Shown in pieces: positions 33,462-45,000 of a DNA stretch of 64,000 nucleotides. This stretch comes from Pelodera strongyloides. Lineage: Eukaryota; Nematoda; Chromadorea; Rhabditida; Rhabditidae. The translations under genes and the position numbers were made by a program. Within the stretch, counting starts at the first letter, position 1, and each line of letters opens with the position of its first letter. The stretch spans positions 124,001 to 188,000 of the forward strand of contig JAANDG010000261.1 of NCBI GenBank assembly GCA_036852015.1. Direction: 5' to 3'. The notes under the pieces are model-generated. The model worked only from the letters and a program-made list of their open reading frames with translations. It was not told the DNA's origin and ran no database searches.

Positions 33462-33706
33462 TATTTACAAGTTGAAAATACTATGTCATAGTGTGTACAG
33501 CATTGTCAGAATAATACTATATCATTGTTTGTTTACCCGTTATTCTTTGTACAAAGAAGGAACTCTGCAACAATAACTTGTGACTTTTATCTATTCTATT
33601 GAACGTATGCGATTCAGTCTCAATATAAGATTCACGAGCTAAACTCATGACAAAGCTTCGCTTGTTCGCTCTTGTTCGTTGACCATATTTTCCAAAAATC
33701 CACAGT

Positions 33707-33840
33707 TTAAAGCAGTATTGTACCTACTTTGGGAAATTTGCATATGATACGCATATCCTATGTATCCTATGTAAATTTGGTGCCGGATGCTTCGGACGGG
33801 TACCAAATTTTCTCAAAGGAGGTACGGTACAATACTGCTA
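33707..33840. repeat. TTAAAGCAGTATTG element
   Basis: TTAAAGCAGTATTGTACC at the left and GGTACGGTACAATACTGCT at the right are inverted. The arms carry ATTTGCATATGATACGC. The right TTAA is lost. Confidence 0.75.
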
Positions 33841-34486
33841 TCCAAACATTTATTTGGGAAAATTTTTGCCCTAAAGATCCATTTTTGTTTCAAAATAAGA
33901 GGCCTGACCCAGTGTAAATGACTAACAATAAGCCAAATTAGTTTAATGAAAATGTTACACAGATCTTCTTTTTTCTTCTTGGCTGAATATGCCGTTTTCA
34001 CAACATCGAGTTGAACTATATATTTTCTGTTTTTTTAATTAATTACTAGTCGGATTAAGAATTCTCTTGGGCTCTTTTCCCACATCTATATAGAAAACGG
34101 CACACTGACACTTCACATTCAGATTTAATAGGAAATAGGTTTTTTCGTGGGCCTGCCCATTTGGTGACCAAGTCTTGACCAACTCGTGACCAAGTTTAGC
34201 CAAAAACCGTCAGTGTAAGCAAATGGTCATAAACCAGTCACGAACCAGTCACCAGATGGTTATTTTTCGGTAAAAACCATTTGGTGATGGGCCAACAACG
34301 GGTTTTCTGTGGTTTCGGCAATTATTTTGTTTTCCTGTCTTACTTTATTTGTGTATGCAAGTGTACGTGCAATTGTGATTCATTATGTATGAGGAAAGAA
34401 ACTCTTTCAGTCACCTCGATGTTTAATAAAATGCATGGAACTGTGATTTTCATAATATTTTTATCTCATAAATTGTTTAGAATAAA

Positions 34487-37400
34487 ATGGAAACTGAAAG
34501 AGACATCGGTCTGGGAGTGATCTCCACCGTACTATGTATTCTATTTTATGGTTCCGCATTCACTCCGATTAAAATGTTCGACGGCGGAGATGGTAATAAA
34601 CATTTCTATTTAAAGCGAAATACCAGCCGGTTTTTGGAACGCATCGAGTAAATCAGCATTCTAATGCAGCATATGCAAATGAACATAAATTAGAATAAAA
34701 AAATCGAGCTAAATTCGAGCAAATTAGCATAAATACGTAAGAATTCCACGATGCGTTTCAAACGCCCGCCGGTAATTCGCTTTAAAAAGGGTAAACAAGT
34801 CTCGCGTGGCCCTCTTTATATTGCGCAGTGACAACGCTCGTTTTATCAATGGCGCAAGTAGAATGCAGGGTATTCTTTTTTTCGACTTCTAAGGAAAATA
34901 GAGAATAAAAAAATATATAATAAAATTCTAATTTCCCTAGGAATCTTCGTGCAATGGATGATGACAGTGGGACAAATGGCAATTCCCGGACTGGCAGTTC
35001 TAGTCCGTTCAAATTTCCCGCCACTTGTACCGTATGCTATGATTGGTGGAATGTTGTACAGTATAGGTAATTGTAATTTATAATTACCGAACTTGCTGGT
35101 TACCTGAACAGTCCTCATCTATCCGCACGCGTCAACCAGGCACGTAGTTGAACATCGCCAAAAGTATGCCAGGCAATCGCCACATGATGGCGGCGCGAGC
35201 AATTTTCTTAGCATTTCCCGCAATCCTCACCTTTTTAGCCAACTGTTGTACCGTATTCATAATGAGCCATTTGGGCATGACAATGGGCCCCCTTCTCTGG
35301 AATACCACTGGATGTCTAGTCGGTTGGGCAGTTGCCAACTTTGGACTTTTCGGTCTGCACTCTACCATCGCGCATCATCCAGTAATCAATATCTGCGGAG
35401 TGGCTACGGTACTAATTGGGTAAGATACTTTGTTTAAGTTATATTTAGTTGCGCTCGGTAAGTTAGTCTTGATAGTCGTGTTGTTAGAATTTAGAAACGC
35501 ATCTAGCAGAGTTATGCCGTACAATCTTACTATATCACATCGATAGCTTTTCTGTAGTCTGTAAATAGATTTTATTTCAAGCAAGGAAGCTAGGAATATC
35601 GGGCATTGAATAGGTTTTGTTAACTCTTTGGTAGATTAGAAAGTAGTAAGTTACTAACTTCAATAATAGTGTTCATTAAATTGTACCACAGTTAGCAATT
35701 AGTAAAGCCTTGGTAGTGTAGCAGTAATTTAGTACTTAGTTAACAATCTGTGTCCGAGTATTCTAGATAGGGTAATCAACGGAACATTGACGCCGTACAA
35801 ACGTATTATTAGAATTGTATATTTTGTGTTTTCTTTGTCTGACAGGTTCGTTCTAGGATTCTTCTCTATACAGGAAAGAATGACTGAGAAGGGAGACTGA
35901 TACCTCCAGAGGGGTCAGAGATCAGAGACTCCCTCTCTGCTTCTCTACTTCTCTACATGTCGTGCTCTCTACGCGCTTCTTAACCTGAAAACATGTGATC
36001 AATTATTAGTTTGAGACTTAGCAATTGAGACCAGAAAAACTAGGACATAGGTAGAAGTAGACAATTAGCTTCCGCAGAGTCCATACGTCTCTATACTAGA
36101 GTAAAATGCGTTTAGCTTACTTAGTAGGAAATTACAGTTGTTCTACTTAGCATTATAGGAATGGGCGACATAGCACACAACCTGTTCTGTTTTTCATGTT
36201 TTTTTGTGTTTGAGATGGTCAGCTTTCGATAAATTAGAAGATTATAGAGACAATTCCAAACTAGGCGGTTCGCTATGCAGTACACTTTGCATGATTTTCC
36301 AACCTACTCAAGATCTTACCAAGGCTTTACAACATTTATTTCAGTGGCGCTTTGTTCACTTTTGTCCGCAACACTCCCACGGAAGGGAGACGAAATAGAT
36401 GTGTCGTGGTAAGAAGCAGAGTTTTAGTAATTGAAAAAAAAGTTGTGGCATATTATTATATTAGTTTAGATGATACATACATGTAGTCATTCCGCGTAAA
36501 TGAATCAAATATGTCTTTGTTGCCACCCTTCCCGTGGACAAAGTCAAGAGTTCCCTGTGGCCGTATGCACGAACGCGCCGGGAAGCTCCCAGTCCCAGTC
36601 TCCCAGTGGGAGGGGAGAGAAAGAGAGGGATCACACGAATCAGAGGCACAAGAGACAAATTCTCCCAACCTGGGAGGCTCCCGCTGTTCGTGCATACGGC
36701 CACAGGTGTTGACGAGCAAAGAATCAGAATCAGACCCATGTTTTCAGGACAAAGAATGGCAAAAAGAAAAAGAACTGGAACCCGTGGAAACTCCAGAAAA
36801 GTCTGGAATGACGAGAACACTGTGAGTTGTCATTTTTTGGGTACAATTTTTCGTGTCAGTGCCGGGGCTCCGCGAGCGTGTGCCGCGTGCGCCATGTTTT
36901 AGCCGCGCCGCTATATACGTGCGGCAGAGCTGCACGTGGCCATCGTGGTCATATATAATGGCATATTCCTTCCATTTCAGCTGCATAATCCTGGCTCTTT
37001 TCCTGGGTTTGATCTACGGAAACCTTCTCACTCCGATTAGTGTTCTTGTCCAACGAGATGGTGGAAACGTAGAAGACTATTTATTCTCCCATTTCTTCGG
37101 AGCTTTCCTCGTCAGCACAGCCGTCTTCATCACATATTCACAAATAAGGTAAACCATTAGGTCGTAAAATGTCTAGTATGTCCCCAAAAGTGAAGAATCC
37201 TTTCGCTTTCACTTCGAGCTGTTGAGACCTCTCCTCGGAGTGATCTAGTTTTTTTAGAAGTATAGGCAGCGCATGACAGATGGCTTAGGTGGGTTCTTCC
37301 TCTCTTATACAACTACTAATTCTAAAATTGAAGGTAAGACCAAAAGAAAGTTGTGACACTGCAGTACGTGGCACAAAATTCTGAAAACATCCCTGCCCGT

Positions 37401-38094
37401 TCCATTTAACAAGGTTCTTATTGTCACTGCTAAACAACTCAAGAGTCGTGAAGCACACATTAGAATTAGAACAGTCTTTTAATTCCAGGCGCAATCGTCC
37501 AATTATCAACCCTGAAATCACATGTCCCGCCCTTCTCTCAGGAGCACTTTTCGGAGCTGGAGAAATAATGTTTTTCATCGGAAATCACCACCTCACACAG
37601 GTTAGATTATATATCCCATCGCTACGGCGGACCCATGAGAGTGGAACCAATGTACTAGTTAAATATTACATGGACAACAGAGGAAGATACGATAGTACAC
37701 GCCAAGAACGGCCGCGCGAGCAACTGGGCGAATCTAGCAGCTGGGCGATGCGTCCCAAATCTCTGTGAATCACTAAACATTACTATAATATTTTTAGGTG
37801 ATAGCGTTCCCTATAGTGTCAATGTGTCCCGGTCTAATCAACTCAATGTGGGGAGTGTTGTTATTCAAGGAAATTCGGGTAAGCATACGTTTCATACATA
37901 CATAACAGTCACTGCTTACAATAAAGTATAACAGTGAGCCACTGCTTACAAAGTACTTTCCGATTTCAGGACGAAAATAAATCGTAATTCTTATTCCATT
38001 TCAGGGTCGCGACAACCTGATCCTCCTTGGTACAGCGTACTGCATAACCCTAATTGGTACCACACTTATTGGTGTATCCAAAGTACCATTTTGA
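34487..38094 (+). CDS. TMEM144-family multi-pass membrane protein (paralog 1)
   Basis: Member of the TMEM144/DUF1632 family, ten-helix proteins related to drug/metabolite transporters and proposed to carry carbohydrates. Nine exons, 333 aa: 34487-34592, 34941-35066, 35239-35419, 36345-36408, 36748-36821, 36981-37148, 37489-37600, 37798-37878, 38005-38094. Seen: FYGSAFTPIKMFDGGDG at the N-terminus (family FGSxFxPVKxFxxGDG), FVQWMMTVGQ, GMTMGPLLWNTTGCLVGWA, then in the second half LGLIYGNLLTPISV (a repeat of the first motif), SGALFGAGEIMFFIGN and FPIVSMCPGLINSMWGVLLF. A highly charged linker is encoded at 36748-36821. An acceptor (TGTTTAG) lies 6 bp before the ATG, fitting trans-splicing. Introns 1 and 4 contain palindromic elements. 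The long intron 3 holds a frame-compatible but early-stopping pseudo-exon (35847-35901). The substrate is unknown. Confidence 0.9.
34610..34785. repeat. Palindromic TTAA element, family A, copy 7
   Basis: TTAAAGCGAAATACCAGCCGG and the inverse ending TTCGCTTTAA, with TTAA at both borders. It lies in intron 1 of TMEM144 paralog 1. Confidence 0.9.
36555..36705. repeat. GC-rich fold-back, CTGTGGCCGTATGCACGAAC family, copy 1
   Basis: The terminal inverted repeats CTGTGGCCGTATGCACGAAC are exact and the ends are 151 bp apart. Other members are at 40438-40592, 61136-61506 (split) and 25727-25855 (decayed). It produces long but spurious frames on both strands. Confidence 0.92.
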
Positions 38095-39008
38095 ACCACA
38101 GGCAATTAAAGATCGCTACCTTTCAAATTCCAATCCTTGTATTCATTTAATAATGAGTAAAAACCAAAATTCCCAAATTTCCTATGCACAAGAAATCCCT
38201 ACGGGAATTGAATATGATCTCTTTCTTTCTTTTTTATATCATGATGAAATTTCATGAGTACCTTGCCAACCCACTCAAATTATTACTTTTAATACTTTTC
38301 CGCGAAATAAAGATAACGTTTCAACGAAACAAAGATTACACATAACATCTCAATATAAACCCTTGCACAAATTCCCTGCCACTAAACTACACACAAACAT
38401 GAAAAGTATAAAAAAACATTTATTAAAAAAAAAGTCATAAAATAAAAACAAGAAATGACAACTTTTCGTCAAAAATCTACACTTACTCTTACAAAAGGCA
38501 CAAATGAATAACATAGACCAGTCACTGAATGATGAGCATTCAAACCCATCGTATGCTAAAGTACAATTAGGTATATAGGATTCTTACTTCACATATTACC
38601 GGCACAATGATTAATGCAAAAAAAGACGATCATAAGTTGCTACAACCTCGTCTATAGTCTATTATTAAACACTACCACTCGGGCTTTATCAAACCAACAA
38701 TCTCAATTATAAATAACAATTGTTTCTTCTAAAAATACTACATTTCTACAGCTCTAGAAAGTCTATCTACGGCACCATATTACAATCAGTACTGATTCGT
38801 GGGTTTGTGAAACATACACTGACAACCGTATTACCATGTATGTAATTGACTGCCACAGAAAATTTGCATATAATACATGGGGATGCAATTATCAATAATA
38901 TGTTTTCAAACCACACGCCAGACCACGTTATGATTATGGGAATCTTAAGTGACACAACATAGTGGCATCAACCAATAACAATCTATGGAATACATTAGTG
39001 ATGTACAA
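38095..39008. other. Convergent intergenic region
   Basis: This is the AT-rich 3' flank of TMEM144 paralog 1 (plus) and the aminoadipate synthase (minus). A plus-strand AATAAA lies near 38306 and minus-strand signals (TTTATT) lie near 38418. No gene or clear repeat was seen. Confidence 0.5.
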
Positions 39009-42000
39009 TTAGTTAATTTGAGTGACAGTCCTGGTTGCATGAATATTAAAGTCAGCCAAGCGCTTCAATACTGGCCTGTACACTTCCTTGCTGATCGGTC
39101 GGAGGATACCGGGCCTCTGGATCTCACCTGAAAACAACATTTAATTACAATTAGCAAAGATATCCATGAAATTACAAATCTTCCATTTACCGAAATAGGA
39201 AATAACAAAAAAAAGAGAAACAGGACTACGAACTGCATAGACACTTAGCAGTTTTGTATAAGTTCTTAAAAATGTGCATAAAAAAAAACTAACCTACAAT
39301 TCTCTCAGTCTATATGAAAGCAATTTGAAACATTGCCCATTTTAAAAGTTAATTTGCAGACTTTTCAAGTAAAACTCATTAGTCACACCTAGTAGTCAAA
39401 CAATATGAAATGTGAGTAAGTTAGATGCCCTCAAAAAGTAGGCTCATTCATATTCGAAGTCAGTTTTTCCAAACCAGCTCATACACTACTCACCTTCAAC
39501 CATCATATGGGAAACAATTGCACACGTGTATCCGACAGTTCTAGCCATGGCCGAATAGCCACTCTCGTCTCCATAGGCCACCATGCTGATTCTAAAGGAA
39601 AAAGAGTGTCCTGTAAGTTGATTAACAATAAACAAATTAACCAGGGACTAAAGACGACCGCTTGAAACATGTCTCTACTCTCTCAATAATTAAAACATCA
39701 ATCATAAGGGACACGCTATTCACAACGTTGGCCATAATTCGCATACAAAGGATCATTGGTCGCCATAATTAGCATATCTACCTATGCTGTTCCGAACCGC
39801 CTCCAGGTAACTGGACTCCAATATCGTGGTTCAGGACAACGAGATCCCTCTCGCGCTCCTTGAAAGCGAGAACCTGGAAAGAAGACAAAATTAATGGGAA
39901 ATGTCAATAAATATAAATTTACCCACCAGGGTGTGCAACTTTCTTGGGATACGACGACACTTAAAGCGAAATATCGGCCGATTTTCGAAACGCATCGTGA
40001 ACAACTTTATTCTTACGTATTTATGCTAATTTGCTCGAATTTACTCGGTTATTTATTCAAATTTATGTTAATTTGCGCGCGCTGCATAAGAATGCTGGTT
40101 ACTCGTACTCAATACGTTTCAAAAAATGGTCAGTACTTCGCTTTAAGAAAACTACCTAATTATGCAATGAATGCCCCTATTGGAAGTCAGAGTAGCTCTG
40201 ACTTCCAATAGGGGCAACACCTAAACTAAGAGTACCGTATATTAACTGACAATAAGAAAGTGCCAATCCTCTCACCTTTGCGAGATACGGTGCCAGTGTG
40301 TCAATGGCAGATCCGTGCCTCTCAGCAACAACTTCGGAGAACAATCCAAGGTCGACCAGCGATTTGAGGCCATTCTGAAAGAGAAGAAGAAATTAAACAA
40401 TTAGAGAACGAACAACCTCCAATCACATGTGACACTTCTGTGGCCGTATGCACGAACGCCGGGAATATGCTCCCAGCTCCCAGTGGGCGGTGAGAGAAAG
40501 AGAGGGATCACACGAATTTAGAGACTTAGAGACACGCAGAGCCAAATTCTCCCCACCGGGGAGGCTCCCACTGTTAGTGCATACGGCCACAGATCATCAG
40601 AGTCTCCCCGGCACACAACTGAACAAGTATCAACATCACAAAATAAGCTGCGCTTAGAAAATGAGAGAGGAAAACTCCATTAGAAGGAAGTAGCGTACAT
40701 TACATTAGTCCCTTACCGTACCTAGGCTAAGGTAAGGCACATCACCCCCATGACCCACCTCATTATTAGGTCCAATCTTCTCCTTGGCAATGTGCATCAG
40801 TGAATCGGGGAAGATATCGGGTTGTTGATTGAGGAGGAAGGCGAGGAGTTGTTTCTGAAATAAAGGAAAAATATTTATTCACATAACTCCATATAATATA
40901 ATACAACCCACAAAAAAGGCAGACACTAAAATAATTCATAACAAGAAGCAAGTAGATACACTCCTGGTCACTCGCTCTTTTCACATGGTAAACACAACAT
41001 TTTGGAAAATGAAAACACCATAAAACGAACCCAGGTGAGATCGGGTCCAGTCAACGAGCTGAAAACCTCGCTTTGTTCAGTGTTCAGGAGTCCGACTGAC
41101 TCCAGAGCCTTGACAGTCTCGACGAAGCCCTGTAAGAGACAAATATAATTGAGGCTAAGTTTCTAACTAATAAATATAGTTAAACACAGTTATAAACAAC
41201 ACATAAACACAAGTTTTGCGAAGTCTATCGAACACCGTGAATTTTTATGATCAACAAGAAAAAGGCCACCTACATTGTATCTAAGTGTTCCTCTCAAAAG
41301 CGTGCGGCACTCGGGTCCCAGTCCGTAAATATCAGCGTATCTGCAAGTCAACATAATGAATGAAACAGTGGGTCAACCTAATTGTAAGCTGTCATACTCA
41401 TACGCGATATGAAAACACAGATCGAATCGAGTGTGTGGCATAGTTCGTTGGCTTTAATAAAGTTCAGAAACATATAGTTTTTATTTTTTTATTTCCTTGA
41501 CATAATTAACATCCTAAACCTAAAAAAAATCAAATCAACGGCTTGAATAATATATAAAATACAATAACACTCCTTACTTGGTAGAATCTCTGTTGGGGAA
41601 TCCAATCAAGTTGAATCCAGGCATGAACTCAATGGGATAGAGATGGTCGATTACGTGGCCTGAGGGGATATCCACATCCTGAATAAGATACAGTTATACA
41701 GAGTCTTTTAAACATAAATTATCGATTGGCTGGAACAAACTTTATTAAACGAACAAGAAGAGTATCAGACTTGACGTCGAGTCTAACTAACTAAAGCTGA
41801 ATTTGAATACGGCGACAAACCCCACCTAAAACCCTACCCACACAACTTGTTACTGCTACTGCTATTGTAATATTAGGACCACAGGGAAAAGGGATATAGT
41901 GAAAAAAAAATCCGAAAATCAATAATCAAAATGCCCACCTTGCCGTCCTTATGGTACTTGGCCGGGTTCATGAGCGCAGTGAGAACTCCCTTGGGCGACC

Positions 42001-45000
42001 AGCTGAACTTATAACGGAGCGGGTTGTCAGAACATTCTGGAGCGGGCAGACCACCGCAGAACGAGACAAACGAGGTCACCTGCAAACACATTGAAGAATG
42101 TATATACATTTCCATCAGCGTTGATTTACAATAAAATATACGTTTGACGATTCGATATGAAACAAAACTTGGACAAGCTGGACACGGACACTTTTATTGA
42201 ACTACCAATTACTGGAAGAAACAAAATAGCTGGAAAACTATCACTTCGCACATCCCCTCCCTAATACTTCAAGAATGAAACACACGACTTTGTAATGGAG
42301 TGAAATGAAAATATGTACCCTCATCCCTCGCGGAACCTCAGTCCCCCCCTCCCAATCAGAAAGCATAAACACAAATTATAATTTCACAATCTCCCCACCT
42401 TTCCTCCATGATCCTGAACTCTGTCAAAGCATTCCATTGCGAGCATGTGATCGATTCCCGGGTCGAGTCCGGACTCATTCATTATCGTCACACCGGCATC
42501 CTTCGCACTGAATGAAACAAATAAGAATAGAAGAGAAGAGGCAAGGTTTAGGAAAAGAAACTAGGAGAGAAATCACACAAACTCTTCTAAAAGTCCCAGG
42601 TACTTGTTACTACCTCTTTCAGTAGGCTAGATCAGGCTACGCCTCAAATACGAAATCCTTGGCTACAGTTGACCTAAGACTCTACCGGATTTCATATGAA
42701 CAGTTTCTTTCAACCTCAAGCTCAAGTGAATACTCAAAATAGAACTTACGCCTGATCCAGTGCCTGCAGTTCGGGGGACACATAGCTTGAGGTGCACATG
42801 TGGGTGCCGTTCTCAATGCACAACTTTGCCACATTTGCATGGAAGGTGTACGGTAGGAGGGAAACGACCAGATCGTGCTCCCTCAAATTAATAAGTTGGG
42901 GTTAACGAAGCAAACTCAACCTAAGCCCCTAAGCAACCAAGGTATTAGGTATACGTAGTCCATAATTCCTACAGTAAACGGAGGCACTCGCTTTATTTGG
43001 ATTATTTACGTAGATAGTTCTGATAACTTAATAAATATGTACTTTTTTATGGAATGGAATAAAGAGTTAATAATAATAATAAAAAAAAACTTTCCGGTAC
43101 GTTACACAACGAAATAAGGAATCTCTATACTGTTAACCACTAACGAATAAAATTAAAGTAAATGGCAGCTCAATTAAATCTCACTTGATTAGTTGGGAGA
43201 GCAGGTTGCGCTCTCTGTTCACATCAAGAACAACGTTGGAAATATTCGGTCCGAGGCACAATTTCTGGCCGTCCGCTTGCGATTCCGTAGCCACAGTCAG
43301 AGACACCTATAATATCGTTCGTTGAGTGTTACGCATTTGCCTTGATGTACAACATGAAAGATATTCCGATGTAGTTACAAACTATAGTACAAAGCGTTCC
43401 TAACTTCATATACAACGTACCAACTTCAACTAACACAGCAAGGCTACCGAGAAAGTTAAGAAGTACAATAAATATTAATATTCGTGAAACTTAAAAAGAC
43501 TCACTCCCTCATGTTTCGCATAAAAGTCTGCAAATGGTCCGCTGACCATTCCCGCTCCCAAAAGCAGAACCTTCTTCTCGTTCGCACCCACAGCGTGTGA
43601 CTTGTGCATCGATTGACTGAAAGAGATAAAATATGAGCAAAGCAAGAAGGGACAATTGCCTACCAGGAAAGAGTAATTACAATAAACAACAAACTAAGTA
43701 GAAGTAGTGAGTAAATAGAAGTCTTCAAATGTGAGCACCGATAAATTGAGGAAATCAGGAAAAAGAAAACACATATTTGTGATAAGAAACATAAAAAGTG
43801 AGTGGAGGGAAGAAACTCATAAGAAAGCAGAAATGCAATTAGTCAAACAACCAGTTCATTACACATAGACATATTTAGCATGCAAAGTGCGGGAACACAC
43901 ACAATTACCACTCTCCCTCGGCCAACTTACAGATTTCTAGAAAAATAGTTATTTGAAACAATATGCGTGCAACGATTGTTAAACATCTTCTGAAGATAAA
44001 GATGAATTCACGACTTCACGAACTGTATACGTTGCCAATGCCCAATGTGGACTGGAAGGACATGCACTTAAATCGTTGTACCGTAGTTACGCCCGACCCA
44101 GTAACACAGTAAGCGGGTAAAATCACCTGTGCTTCTGCTTGCGGAGTTCGGCGATGTACTCAAAGTTGGGAGTGAGCTGTCCCTGGTCCGTGATCACGGC
44201 TCTCTTCACCTCCTCACGGCACTGCAGACGGTCGAACGGTTGGTCAGTGGAACAGTTCAACTAAAATAATGAATAAACAAAGTGACAGAGATCGAAAACT
44301 GCACGGCCTGAATTAAAACTTACAACATAACGAACAATAAAAACAGGGTACATATTCCCGTGCGTAAATGGAGGTGGTTTCTTTAGCTTAGTGATAGACA
44401 GTCTAAATAAAACACCATGTTTCGGTCATAATTTGGAACTGCTTCCGGAGGTGGTCAAAACCAATCCGGAGGTGGTTCGCGCGTGTTTACCAAACTGACG
44501 GACTGTACCCCTGAACAAAACGATTGCTTACCTATTAGAAAGTTTACTCTCTCTTTCCCGTAATATTAGCTAATTACAAATCTATCTTCACGTAGAAAAG
44601 AAAGCGTCAATGAAGCAAGCAAATAGAACTCACCATATCAAACATGTAAGGGTAGAGCATGTTTCCAAACTGTTCGGTGGCCTCGATGGGCATCTGGGCG
44701 GGCATGTTATCGATCGAGCAGACAAGACATCCCGACGGGGTGTCGAAGCTAAGACAAATACAGTAATCAACAAACACTCCAGTCTTTGTATCGATCGAGT
44801 ATGATTTGTATGATACACTTACGTAGACCGACCCAGCGCCAATCTTCAGCGCGGCCTACATAGCATCAGTGTAAATGACGAGCGTTTTGATGTCATACCC
44901 TTATTTTTACTTCATAGGCCTCAAAACTGAGGCCGTATTCACCAACATGCAGGGAGCCCTCCCTCCCTAGCCTCCCCAGGGAGCTAAATAGTGCGTAGAG

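Larger units (their letters stand above)
32169..34486. other. Intergenic region between SLC36 and TMEM144-like genes
   Basis: It holds a decayed family A element (32266-32468), a GGTTTC-AAGTAT repeat (32980-33135), a TA-flanked MITE (33193-33461), a TTAAAGCAG element (33707-33840) and a GGTGAC-type repeat (34135-34290). No gene was recognised. Confidence 0.55.

Noticed and set aside
35847..35901. Possible exon after the CTGACAG acceptor in TMEM144 paralog 1
   Set aside because: It joins in frame but stops after about 18 codons and replaces conserved sequence; the exon at 36345 restores the family pattern (GGALFTFVRNTP).
36461..36902. Several open frames of 90-120 codons on both strands
   Set aside because: They cross the GC-rich fold-back at 36555-36705 and an exon in the wrong frame; no domain.
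40173..40215. miRNA precursor
   Set aside because: Loop of 3 nt and a 20-bp perfect stem do not fit a normal precursor.
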